A DNA stretch of 56,617 nucleotides from Clostridiaceae bacterium DTU079 (GTDB lineage Bacteria; Bacillota; Clostridia; Acetivibrionales; Acetivibrionaceae), in assembly GCA_001512505.1 (NCBI GenBank), contig LFSC01000036.1:131360-187976 (forward strand), in the 5' to 3' direction. A model generated the notes under the pieces. The model saw only the letters and a list, made by a program, of their open reading frames with translations, was not told where the DNA came from and ran no database searches. A program made the position numbers and the translations under genes. Positions 19,058 through 27,671 of this stretch are shown here, one piece after another (position 1 is the first letter of the stretch; the number at the start of each line of letters is the position of its first letter).

Positions 19058-20251
19058 ATGGCAATGATGAACAAGAAATCCATTGAGGAAATTGATGTAA
19101 AGGGAAAAAAGGTCATAGTTAGAGTTGATTTTAACGTGCCATTGGATGAGAACGGAAATATTACCGATGACAAGAGAATAGTCGGTGCACTTCCAACCAT
19201 CAAGTACTTGGTGGATCATGGTGCAAAAACCATATTGGTATCCCATCTTGGAAGGCCGAAAGACGGTTTTGAGGACAAATACAGCATGAAGCCGACGGCT
19301 GTCAGACTTGGTCAGCTTCTCGGAAAAGAAGTTATTATGGCAAAGGATGTTATCGGGCCGGATGCAAAAGAGAAAGCGGCTGCATTAAAAGACGGAGAAG
19401 TTTTGATGCTGGAAAATGTCAGATTCCATAAGGAAGAGACCAAAAATGATCCTGCTTTTGCCAAGGCATTATCCGAATTGGCAGAAATTTATGTAAATGA
19501 CGCATTCGGAACAGCTCATAGAGCCCACGCTTCAACAGCAGGTCTTGCGGACTATTTACCGGCAGTATGCGGTTATCTTATTCAAAAAGAAATTGACATA
19601 ATGGGCAAGGCTTTATCAAATCCTGAAAGACCGTTTGTAGCAATATTGGGCGGTGCCAAGGTTTCCGATAAAATAGGTGTTATCGAAAACCTGATCGGCA
19701 AGGTTGACTATCTTATAGTTGGTGGAGGTATGGCATATACCTTCTTTAAAGCAAAGGGATATGGCATAGGTACTTCCATTTGTGAAGACGATAAGGTGGA
19801 ATTGGCAAAGAGCTTGCTTGAAAAGGCAGAAAGTCAGGGTGTAAAGCTTATACTCCCTGTTGACAATTTGGTAGGTAAAGAGTTTAAAAACGATACCGAA
19901 AGTCAGGTTGTTCCGTCAAATGCAATTCCTGACGGTTGGATGGGAATGGACATTGGACCTGAAACAGTAAAACAGTATTCCGAAGTAATTAAGAAGGCTA
20001 AAACCGTAGTATGGAACGGACCGATGGGAGTATTTGAGTTTGCGAATTTTGCAAACGGAACAAAAGAAGTGGCAAGAGCTGTTGCTGAGTCCGGTGCTAT
20101 TTCAATAATAGGAGGCGGAGATTCTGCTGCGGCTGTTGAACAACTGGGCTTTGCAGATAAAATAACTCATATTTCCACCGGTGGCGGTGCGTCACTGGAA
20201 TTCTTGGAAGGAAAAGTACTTCCGGGAATAGATGTATTAATGGATAAATAA
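19058..20251 (+). CDS. pgk: Phosphoglycerate kinase
   Basis: Transfers phosphate from 1,3-bisphosphoglycerate to ADP, the first ATP-forming step of lower glycolysis. 397 residues, the usual bacterial length. Motifs: [31 protein letters not shown] in the N-domain; [28 protein letters not shown] and [13 protein letters not shown] in the C-domain. AAGGAG (19041-19046) precedes ATG 19058. tpiA begins 15 bp after its stop, so they form one operon. Confidence 0.99.
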   Translation: MAMMNKKSIEEIDVKGKKVIVRVDFNVPLDENGNITDDKRIVGALPTIKYLVDHGAKTILVSHLGRPKDGFEDKYSMKPTAVRLGQLLGKEVIMAKDVIGPDAKEKAAALKDGEVLMLENVRFHKEETKNDPAFAKALSELAEIYVNDAFGTAHRAHASTAGLADYLPAVCGYLIQKEIDIMGKALSNPERPFVAILGGAKVSDKIGVIENLIGKVDYLIVGGGMAYTFFKAKGYGIGTSICEDDKVELAKSLLEKAESQGVKLILPVDNLVGKEFKNDTESQVVPSNAIPDGWMGMDIGPETVKQYSEVIKKAKTVVWNGPMGVFEFANFANGTKEVARAVAESGAISIIGGGDSAAAVEQLGFADKITHISTGGGASLEFLEGKVLPGIDVLMDK

Positions 20252-20266
20252 GGGGAGAAGATGTAA

Positions 20267-21022
20267 ATGAGCAGAAAAATTATTGCAGCTGGAAATTGGA
20301 AGATGAATAAGACAGCCAAAGAAGCTGTTGAGTTTGTAAATGCTTTAAAGGAAAGAGTAGCAGATGCTGATTCTGAGGTTGTAGTAGGAGTACCTTTTGT
20401 ATGTTTACCGGGTGTTATAGAAGCAGCCAAGGGGTCAAATATCAAGGTTGCCGCACAAAATATGCACTGGGAGGAAAAAGGTGCTTTTACCGGAGAAGTT
20501 TCCGGACCGATGCTGGCTGACCTTGGGGTTGATTATGTTATAATTGGTCACTCCGAAAGAAGACAATATTTCGGAGAAACCGATGAGACCGTCAATAAAA
20601 AGGTACATGCTGCATTTAAATACGGATTAAAACCGATTGTCTGTGTAGGTGAGTCCCTGACCCAGAGAGAACAAGGTGTTACAGCCGAATTGGTAAGATA
20701 CCAGGTAAAGATTGCTTTGTTGGGCCTTTCAGCCGAACAGGTCAAGGATGTTGTGATTGCATATGAGCCGATTTGGGCAATAGGTACCGGCAAAACTGCT
20801 ACCAGTGAACAAGCAGAGGAAGTTTGTGCAATAATAAGGGGCTGTATTAAAGAACTGTATGGCAGTGAGGTTGCAGAAGTTATCAGAATTCAATACGGCG
20901 GAAGCGTTAACGCTGCCAATGCATCTGAGCTTTTCAACATGCCTGATATTGATGGAGGACTTGTAGGTGGAGCAAGTCTTAAACTTGATGACTTTGAAAA
21001 AATAGCAAAGTATAATAAGTAA
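20267..21022 (+). CDS. tpiA: Triose-phosphate isomerase
   Basis: Interconverts dihydroxyacetone phosphate and glyceraldehyde-3-phosphate. 251 residues. Active-site Lys in AAGNWKMNK, His in [11 protein letters not shown], Glu in [14 protein letters not shown], and the phosphate-binding IQYGGSVNA and GGLVGGASL loops are all present. Co-transcribed with pgk; a terminator follows at 21103. Confidence 0.99.
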   Translation: MSRKIIAAGNWKMNKTAKEAVEFVNALKERVADADSEVVVGVPFVCLPGVIEAAKGSNIKVAAQNMHWEEKGAFTGEVSGPMLADLGVDYVIIGHSERRQYFGETDETVNKKVHAAFKYGLKPIVCVGESLTQREQGVTAELVRYQVKIALLGLSAEQVKDVVIAYEPIWAIGTGKTATSEQAEEVCAIIRGCIKELYGSEVAEVIRIQYGGSVNAANASELFNMPDIDGGLVGGASLKLDDFEKIAKYNK

Positions 21023-21102
21023 TTGTTGGATTTGTATTCTTTAAGACCTGCATTACTTAACGGATTTTTTGCAACGGTTTTAACCGGTGTAATTTATGCG
21101 AT

Positions 21103-21134
21103 AATAGCCCCATCAATAAACATGGGGCTATTTT
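21103..21134 (+). terminator. Rho-independent terminator after tpiA
   Basis: AATAGCCCCAT (21103-21113), loop CAATAAAC, ATGGGGCTATT (21122-21132) with TTTT tail: 11 perfect pairs. Confidence 0.92.
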
Positions 21135-21178
21135 AATAAAAGGGATTTCCCGAAGGAAAATAAAAAATCAGGCATATT

Positions 21179-21211
21179 GAGTGATAAAGGTTATAAGCCT
21201 TGGATTCACTC
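21179..21211 (+). promoter_or_regulatory. Leader hairpin before gpmI
   Basis: GAGTGA (21179-21184) pairs with TCACTC (21206-21211), and inside AAGG pairs with CCTT around TTATAAG. It ends 15 bp before the gpmI ribosome site. A smaller hairpin, TTTCC-CGAA-GGAAA, lies just upstream near 21146. Function unknown; may influence translation or mRNA stability. Confidence 0.45.
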
Positions 21212-21238
21212 TTATAAAAATAAATGAGGTGTAAGACA

Positions 21239-22777
21239 ATGAATAAAAGATTGGTAACATTGATTATATTAGACGGCTTCGGTATAAACGAAAGAGAAGA
21301 AGGTAATGCCATAAAAGCCGCCAACAAACCCAATATAGACAGTTTTATGAGTAAATATCCCAATACCCGTATTCGGACCAGCGGCTTGGATGTGGGATTG
21401 CCCGAGGGACAAATGGGTAATTCCGAGGTGGGTCACACCAATATCGGAGCAGGAAGAATAGTGTACCAGGAGCTTACAAGGATAACTAAGTCCATTGAAG
21501 ACGGAGACTTTTTTGAAAAGAAAGAGTTCCTTGATGCTATAGACAATTGCAGAAAGAACAATTCAAAGCTGCATCTTTTCGGACTTTTATCCGACGGAGG
21601 AGTCCACAGTCATAATACCCATTTGTATGGGCTTTTGGAGCTGGCTAAAAGACATAATTTTAAAGATGTCTATGTTCACTGCTTTTTTGACGGAAGAGAT
21701 GTTCCCCCCGACAGTGCCAAAGGTTACGTTGAAGAGCTTGAGAGCAAACTCAAGGAAATCGGTGTTGGAGAAATAGCCTCTGTTATGGGAAGATATTATT
21801 CCATGGACAGGGACAAGAGATGGGAAAGGGTCAAGCTTGCCTATGATGCCATGGTATTGGGAAAGGGTTTGACGGCTTCCAGTGCAATAGAGGCAGTGGT
21901 AGAATCCTATAAAAGGGAAGAGTTTGACGAATTTGTAAAGCCTACCGTAATCATGAAAGACGACAAGCCGGTGGCAACCATTGAAAAGAATGATTCGATA
22001 ATATTCTTTAATTTCAGACCCGACAGAGCCAGAGAAATTACAAGAACCTTTACCGATGTGGATTTTAACGGCTTTGAAAGGGAAAAGGGTTACTTCCCGG
22101 TATTTTTCGTATGCATGACTCAATATGACGTAACAATTGAAAACGCTGTTGTAGCCTTTAAACCTGAAAACCTCACCAATACTTTCGGTGAATATATCAG
22201 CAGGCACGGACTCAAACAGCTTCGAATAGCCGAAACGGAGAAATATGCCCATGTAACCTTCTTCTTCAACGGAGGAGTGGAAGCAGTATATGACGGAGAG
22301 GACAGGGTATTGATTAATTCTCCTAAGGTTGCTACCTATGATATGAAGCCTGAAATGAGTGCATATGAGGTAACGGACAGTGTACTTGAGTGCATAAATT
22401 CGAAAAAGTACGACGTAATAATACTTAACTATGCAAATCCTGATATGGTGGGACACACCGGTGTGTTCGATGCAGCAAAAGCTGCAATTGAAGCTATTGA
22501 TGAATGCCTAGGAAAGGTTGTTCCTGCGGTACTTGCTCAGGATGGAGTAGTGCTTATTACTGCGGATCATGGAAACTCTGAACAGATGATTGATTATGAA
22601 ACCGGCAGTTCTTTTACGGCACATACAACAAATCCGGTTCCGTTGATTGCTATTGGTCTTGGAGATATTGAGCTTAAAGAGGGAAGATTGGCAGACCTTG
22701 CACCTACAATGCTTAGTATTTTAGGACTTGAAAAGCCTGCTGAAATGACGGGAGAATCATTAATAGTAAAGAAATAA
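21239..22777 (+). CDS. gpmI: 2,3-bisphosphoglycerate-independent phosphoglycerate mutase
   Basis: Mn-dependent iPGM of the alkaline phosphatase superfamily, which converts 3- to 2-phosphoglycerate through a phosphoserine intermediate. 512 residues. First metal site LIILDGFG; nucleophile Ser62 in [40 protein letters not shown]; late metal ligands in NPDMVGHTG and [15 protein letters not shown] (21227-21232) six bases before ATG 21239 makes the in-frame ATG at 21224 unlikely. Separated from tpiA by a terminator and preceded by a leader hairpin. Confidence 0.98.
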   Translation: MNKRLVTLIILDGFGINEREEGNAIKAANKPNIDSFMSKYPNTRIRTSGLDVGLPEGQMGNSEVGHTNIGAGRIVYQELTRITKSIEDGDFFEKKEFLDAIDNCRKNNSKLHLFGLLSDGGVHSHNTHLYGLLELAKRHNFKDVYVHCFFDGRDVPPDSAKGYVEELESKLKEIGVGEIASVMGRYYSMDRDKRWERVKLAYDAMVLGKGLTASSAIEAVVESYKREEFDEFVKPTVIMKDDKPVATIEKNDSIIFFNFRPDRAREITRTFTDVDFNGFEREKGYFPVFFVCMTQYDVTIENAVVAFKPENLTNTFGEYISRHGLKQLRIAETEKYAHVTFFFNGGVEAVYDGEDRVLINSPKVATYDMKPEMSAYEVTDSVLECINSKKYDVIILNYANPDMVGHTGVFDAAKAAIEAIDECLGKVVPAVLAQDGVVLITADHGNSEQMIDYETGSSFTAHTTNPVPLIAIGLGDIELKEGRLADLAPTMLSILGLEKPAEMTGESLIVKK

Positions 22778-22855
22778 TCTTTTATAATGTAATGGGTTTT
22801 AACGATGTGCCAGCAATGAGAATTTGTCCTTCGGAGAGGAGGGCATATTGCTTAG

Positions 22856-22905
22856 GTGAAGAAAAATATGCAAGAAACTTGAGTTTTCCGAGTATTTTTC
22901 TTCAC
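22856..22905. repeat. Long inverted repeat downstream of gpmI
   Basis: GTGAAGAAAAATA (22856-22868) is exactly complementary to TATTTTTCTTCAC (22893-22905), with a 24-base middle that can form a small CAAG-AAA-CTTG hairpin. The A/T runs lie inside the arms. It may end the gpmI transcript, but no T-run follows the stem. Confidence 0.65.
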
Positions 22906-22940
22906 ATTTATATTTAATGCTCCTCCATAAAGGTTATTAC

Positions 22941-22969
22941 TTGAGAAAAATTGCGCTATAATATATAAT
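22941..22969 (+). promoter_or_regulatory. Sigma-A promoter of the GGDEF/HD-GYP gene
   Basis: TTGAGA (22941-22946), 17-bp spacer, perfect TATAAT (22964-22969), about 70 bp before the start codon. Confidence 0.6.
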
Positions 22970-23039
22970 TATTCATAAAAAGGACAAAATTTGACCTGCT
23001 TGGTTAATGCGTGTCAGGGGCAGAAAAAGGAAGGTCAGT

Positions 23040-24632
23040 ATGAGGAATTTATTGATTGGAAAGAAATATCAAGTAGCAAATCTGAAGGATTTTTATAATA
23101 TGGGGCAGCAATCATTGATAAATATTTTGAAGGAGAGAATATCCGGATGGTTTATAGCTTTTAGTTTGGTTAATTTACTGGTTGTGTTGTTGCAGGCTTC
23201 CGGTGTATTGCCTATTACATATCGAGGTTTGGTAGGGATTTTGGAAATAGGTCTTTCTATATTTCTCTCCTATCGCTTTGGCTATTTGGGAATGCTGCAA
23301 TCTATATTCACGAATACTTGGGCAGCTATCCACTTATTTAGGTTGTCAACGCTGGTTCATACGTATTTTATTATGGATTCGGTAAATATTACGGAACGTA
23401 TCGAAGAGATGGCAGATAGTAGTTCCGGGATGCTTTTTGTAAATGCTTGCACAAGGATTGCTATAATAATTGTATCGGTTTTTGTTGCTTTTTCGTCGGA
23501 GAGGGAACGCAAACACATTAAAAGACTGGAGTGGTTGGCATATATTGATGCTGTAACAGGCGTTTACAACCACAGATATTTTCAAACAAAGCTGGAAGAA
23601 GGAATTAAAGAGATTGAAGGAACTAACGGCTCATTAAGTTTGATAATGATTGATTTGGATAATTTCAAAAAATATAACGATACCAACGGCCACAAGGCCG
23701 GAGATTTGCTATTGTCAAAAACAGCTGAGGTAATTTTGAAAGAAGTGGGAAAGAAGGACGTTGTTTGCAGATATGGCGGGGATAAGTTTGCTGTTATAAC
23801 AAACGAGTCCAACCCTGAAAATATATTATCGCTGATTGAACGAATACGAAAAGCATATAATGACATGGTTACATCGGAAGAATTTGACCGGATAACCGAC
23901 AGTGCGACCTTATCGGTGGGATATTCCATATATCCTGCTCTTGCCCGGAATAAGGATGAATTGATTATGCAATCCGACAGTGCTCTTTATCAGGCAAAGA
24001 ATTTGGGTAGAAACAATGTCCAATTGTATAGAAATGTTTTTGAAGAAATAAAGACATTTTTCAGTTCCGATGAGCATCAGCTTTTTGGTGGACTGAGGGC
24101 GCTTTTGGGGACTGTTTCCGCAAAAGACAAATATACCCTAGGGCATTCGGAACGGGTAATGGATTATGCTGTTATGATAGGCAGAGCTATGGGACTAAGC
24201 AATGAAAATCTCAGGTTGCTTAAAATAGCGGCTTTACTCCATGATATAGGTAAGGTGGAGATACCTGAAAGTGTTTTAAACAAGACTGAGCCACTGACTC
24301 AGTCTGAAATTGAAATTCTTCGAAAACATCCCAGCTATAGTGTTGATATATTGGAGCCTTTAGCAAGTATTGAGCTATTGATTGATTCAATCAAGTACCA
24401 TCACGAGAGGTACGACGGTAACGGGTATCCCAGTGGAATAAAGGGCAAAAGCATACCGCTGGGAGCAAGAATTTTGTGTGTTGCGGATGCGTTTGATGCA
24501 ATGCTCTCCGATAGACCTTATAGAAAAGGTATGAGAATGGATCAGGTTATTGCGGAATTGAAGAAAAACTCGGGTACGCAGTTTGATCCCGATACCGTAA
24601 ACGCATTTTTAAGTACTCTTAGTGTTAGCTAA
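23040..24632 (+). CDS. Membrane GGDEF / HD-GYP cyclic-di-GMP protein
   Basis: 530 residues. N-terminal hydrophobic region (about 40-165) with several membrane helices; GGDEF domain about 175-340; HD-GYP domain about 350-530. The GGDEF signature reads GGDKF (246-250): the catalytic Glu is Lys, so diguanylate cyclase activity is doubtful and the domain may only sense nucleotide. The HD-GYP half looks intact: His369, HD at 401-402 (LHDIGK) and HHERYDGNGYP near 454, so c-di-GMP hydrolysis is likely. Start at ATG 23040, five bases after GGAAGG; the earlier in-frame start at 23007 has no ribosome site. A monocistronic unit set between gpmI and eno. Confidence 0.92.
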   Translation: MRNLLIGKKYQVANLKDFYNMGQQSLINILKERISGWFIAFSLVNLLVVLLQASGVLPITYRGLVGILEIGLSIFLSYRFGYLGMLQSIFTNTWAAIHLFRLSTLVHTYFIMDSVNITERIEEMADSSSGMLFVNACTRIAIIIVSVFVAFSSERERKHIKRLEWLAYIDAVTGVYNHRYFQTKLEEGIKEIEGTNGSLSLIMIDLDNFKKYNDTNGHKAGDLLLSKTAEVILKEVGKKDVVCRYGGDKFAVITNESNPENILSLIERIRKAYNDMVTSEEFDRITDSATLSVGYSIYPALARNKDELIMQSDSALYQAKNLGRNNVQLYRNVFEEIKTFFSSDEHQLFGGLRALLGTVSAKDKYTLGHSERVMDYAVMIGRAMGLSNENLRLLKIAALLHDIGKVEIPESVLNKTEPLTQSEIEILRKHPSYSVDILEPLASIELLIDSIKYHHERYDGNGYPSGIKGKSIPLGARILCVADAFDAMLSDRPYRKGMRMDQVIAELKKNSGTQFDPDTVNAFLSTLSVS

Positions 24633-24738
24633 GACTTGGAGATGTATAAGATTATTTCCCGTATTTTTTCAGCAGGGAAAGGGAGAGTAAGCCTTTTTAC
24701 GATTTGAGTTTTAATTAAAATAAATCTGGATAAAATAA

Positions 24739-26121
<1,383 letters not shown>

Positions 26122-26135
26122 GCCGACAGCAAAAG

Positions 26136-26156
26136 TTACACATTATTAGTGTGTAA
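26136..26156. repeat. Short inverted repeat after eno
   Basis: TTACACA (26136-26142) faces TGTGTAA (26150-26156). No T-run follows, so it is only a weak terminator candidate. Confidence 0.4.
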
Positions 26157-26222
26157 TGGATAGAATGACAGAATACATGAGTAGAAAGATGAATAAATCT
26201 GAAAAATCATTGGCAATAAAGC

Positions 26223-26251
26223 TTGTTTTTTAATGATTATTGTGTTAGAAT
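26223..26251 (+). promoter_or_regulatory. Candidate extended -10 promoter of secG
   Basis: TAGAAT (26246-26251) preceded by TGT (26243-26245), an extended -10; a weak -35 TTGTTT lies at 26223-26228 with a 17-bp spacer. Confidence 0.45.
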
Positions 26252-26286
26252 ATATTCTGTCAATTTTTTAGGAGGTGCCTATAAGC

Positions 26287-26526
26287 ATGCAAATAGTAAT
26301 AACTATTTTACACATAATTTTTTCATTGTCACTAGTTGTGATAGTTCTGCTTCAGTCAGGTAAGCAGGCTGGATTATCAGGCTCTATTGCCGGTGGTGCA
26401 GAGACATTTTTTGGTAAGAATAAAGGAAGAACAATTGATGCTATTTTAAGTAAGTATACTATAGTTGCAGCTATTGGATTCGTTATTACATCAGTTGTTT
26501 TACAAGTTGTTTTGAGTTCAAAATAA
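26287..26526 (+). CDS. secG: Preprotein translocase subunit SecG
   Basis: SecG, the small non-essential subunit of the SecYEG protein-export channel. 79 residues with two transmembrane helices (about 3-22 and 53-74) joined by the family loop LLQSGKQAGLSGSIAGGAETFFGKNKG (shown here only to name it: LLQSGKQAGLSG and GGAETFFG are the conserved parts). GGAGGTG (26271-26277) fixes ATG 26287. A GTG within the ribosome site is not used. secG-rnr is a common neighbourhood in Firmicutes; here an HD-domain gene lies between them. Confidence 0.96.
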   Translation: MQIVITILHIIFSLSLVVIVLLQSGKQAGLSGSIAGGAETFFGKNKGRTIDAILSKYTIVAAIGFVITSVVLQVVLSSK

Positions 26527-26536
26527 GATCAATGAC

Positions 26537-26568
26537 AAAGGGAGACTGTGTTATACAGTTTCCTTTTT
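26537..26568 (+). terminator. Rho-independent terminator after secG
   Basis: AAAGGGAGACTGT (26537-26549), loop GTTAT, ACAGTTTCCTTTT (26555-26567): 13 pairs with two G-T, T-run included. Confidence 0.9.
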
Positions 26569-26679
26569 GTACTCTTAAAAGGTCTTGTTCAACTAAGCCG
26601 ATATAGTACATAAAAACGAAAAATACATCTGATTATTTCAACAACAATACATTTTCTTATCGAAAACTTCAATTATTCC

Positions 26680-26708
26680 TTGTAATTATTGTTCGAGTTT
26701 AGTAATAT
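26680..26708 (+). promoter_or_regulatory. Candidate promoter of the HD-domain gene
   Basis: TTGTAA (26680-26685), 17-bp spacer, TAATAT (26703-26708). Transcription from here would begin near 26715, just before the structured leader. Confidence 0.42.
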
Positions 26709-26718
26709 AAATTGGGGA

Positions 26719-26802
26719 TTCAGTAGGGCTAAATCCTGAATACATATGTGAATTGAGCGGCTATCCACCAGTTTGCTATTTATCTTTTGGTGTTAGCAAT
26801 TC
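26719..26802 (+). promoter_or_regulatory. Structured 5' leader of the HD-domain gene, unknown class
   Basis: Two parts. Hairpin 1: ATTCAGTAGG folds on CCTGAAT (26719-26741, small bulge). Part 2 is a set of three nested helices: GAATT (26750-26754) with AATTC (26798-26802), GCTA (26760-26763) with TAGC (26794-26797), CACCA (26766-26770) with TGGTG (26788-26792). The structure ends 11 bases before the ribosome site GGAGG. It matches no riboswitch class that I can recall. It has no T-run, so any control would be at translation. Confidence 0.4.
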
Positions 26803-26829
26803 AATAAGAAATTGGAGGTAGTGGTTTCG

Positions 26830-27381
26830 ATGGAAAGAGAACAGGCATTAGAAGAGTTAAAGGGTAGAGTGAAAAATGAAAATTTAATAAAGCATTCTCT
26901 TGCGGTTGAAGCTATTATGAAGGAATTGGCTTTTTATTTTAAGGATGACATTGACAAGTGGGGGTTGGCAGGTCTGCTCCATGACATTGATTACGATAAA
27001 ACAGCAGATGATCCTTCGAAGCACAGCTTGGTAGGTGCGGATATTTTAGAAAGCTTGGATGTTGAAAGTTCAATTGTTTATGCTGTAAGAGCACATAATG
27101 ACTATCATGGCATTGAAAGAAAGAGAAAGATTGATAAAGCATTGTATTGTTCAGATCCTATGGCAGGGTTGATAACTGCCTGTGCGTTGATTCTTCCTTC
27201 AAAAAAGCTGGAGGATGTTACTGTCGAGTTTGTGATTAAAAGGTTTGATGAGAAGGGCTTTGCAAAAGGAGCAAACCGGGAGCAGATTAAGTCGTGTGAA
27301 CAGCTTGGAATTTCTCTGGAAAAGTTTGCAGAACTTGCGTTAAAGGCTATGAAGGAGATTTCTGACGACTTGGGTCTGTAA
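26830..27381 (+). CDS. HD-domain (HDIG-type) phosphohydrolase
   Basis: 183-residue HD-superfamily metal-dependent phosphohydrolase. Metal ligands: His in IKHSLAVEA, HD in LLHDIDYDK, a second His in VRAHNDYHG and Asp in YCSDPMAGLI. These small HDIG proteins are widespread in Clostridia; substrates (nucleotides or phosphate esters) are unknown. ATG 26830 lies 11 bases after GGAGG; in-frame TTG 26812 and GTG 26821 overlap or follow that site too closely. It has its own terminators on both sides and a structured leader, so it is controlled separately from secG and rnr. Confidence 0.88.
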   Translation: MEREQALEELKGRVKNENLIKHSLAVEAIMKELAFYFKDDIDKWGLAGLLHDIDYDKTADDPSKHSLVGADILESLDVESSIVYAVRAHNDYHGIERKRKIDKALYCSDPMAGLITACALILPSKKLEDVTVEFVIKRFDEKGFAKGANREQIKSCEQLGISLEKFAELALKAMKEISDDLGL

Positions 27382-27430
27382 AGTTATTTTGCAGTAAATT
27401 AAAAGTATTAAAATCATAGATTTATATGAT

Positions 27431-27464
27431 AAAAAACCAGGTTGAAGAACAAACTTGGTTTTTT
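27431..27464 (+). terminator. Rho-independent terminator after HD-domain gene
   Basis: AAAAAACCAGGT (27431-27442), 10-base loop, ACTTGGTTTTTT (27453-27464): 12 pairs with one G-T. Confidence 0.9.
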
Positions 27465-27623
27465 GTTTATACATAATATTTATTTTTTAAAAACATTGAT
27501 ACAAATAAAACCAATGGTGGTATATTTTATATTCATAATAAATCCTTCCGTGTCAAGTATTAAATAATGTGCTTTACGGGAAAAATATTATAACTAGGTT
27601 AATTATTAGGAAAAGGAGGAAGG

Positions 27624-27671
27624 ATGCCGCTGGATACGTTTAAAAAATGCGGCTTTACGAAAAAACTATGA
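27624..27671 (+). CDS. Possible 15-residue leader peptide coupled to rnr
   Basis: ATG 27624 behind AGGAGG (27614-27619) opens a frame for MPLDTFKKCGFTKKL that stops at TGA 27669-27671. That stop overlaps ATG 27668, an rnr start codon, as ATGA. The only good ribosome site in front of rnr serves this short frame, and an in-frame TAA at 27641 keeps rnr from starting further upstream. Translational coupling of rnr to this mini-ORF is the simplest reading. Coding function of the peptide itself is not implied. Confidence 0.5.
   Translation: MPLDTFKKCGFTKKL

Noticed and set aside
21587..22456. 289-codon open frame on the minus strand inside gpmI
   Set aside because: Lies wholly antisense to a clear gpmI; its translation is low-complexity and has no family or ribosome site.
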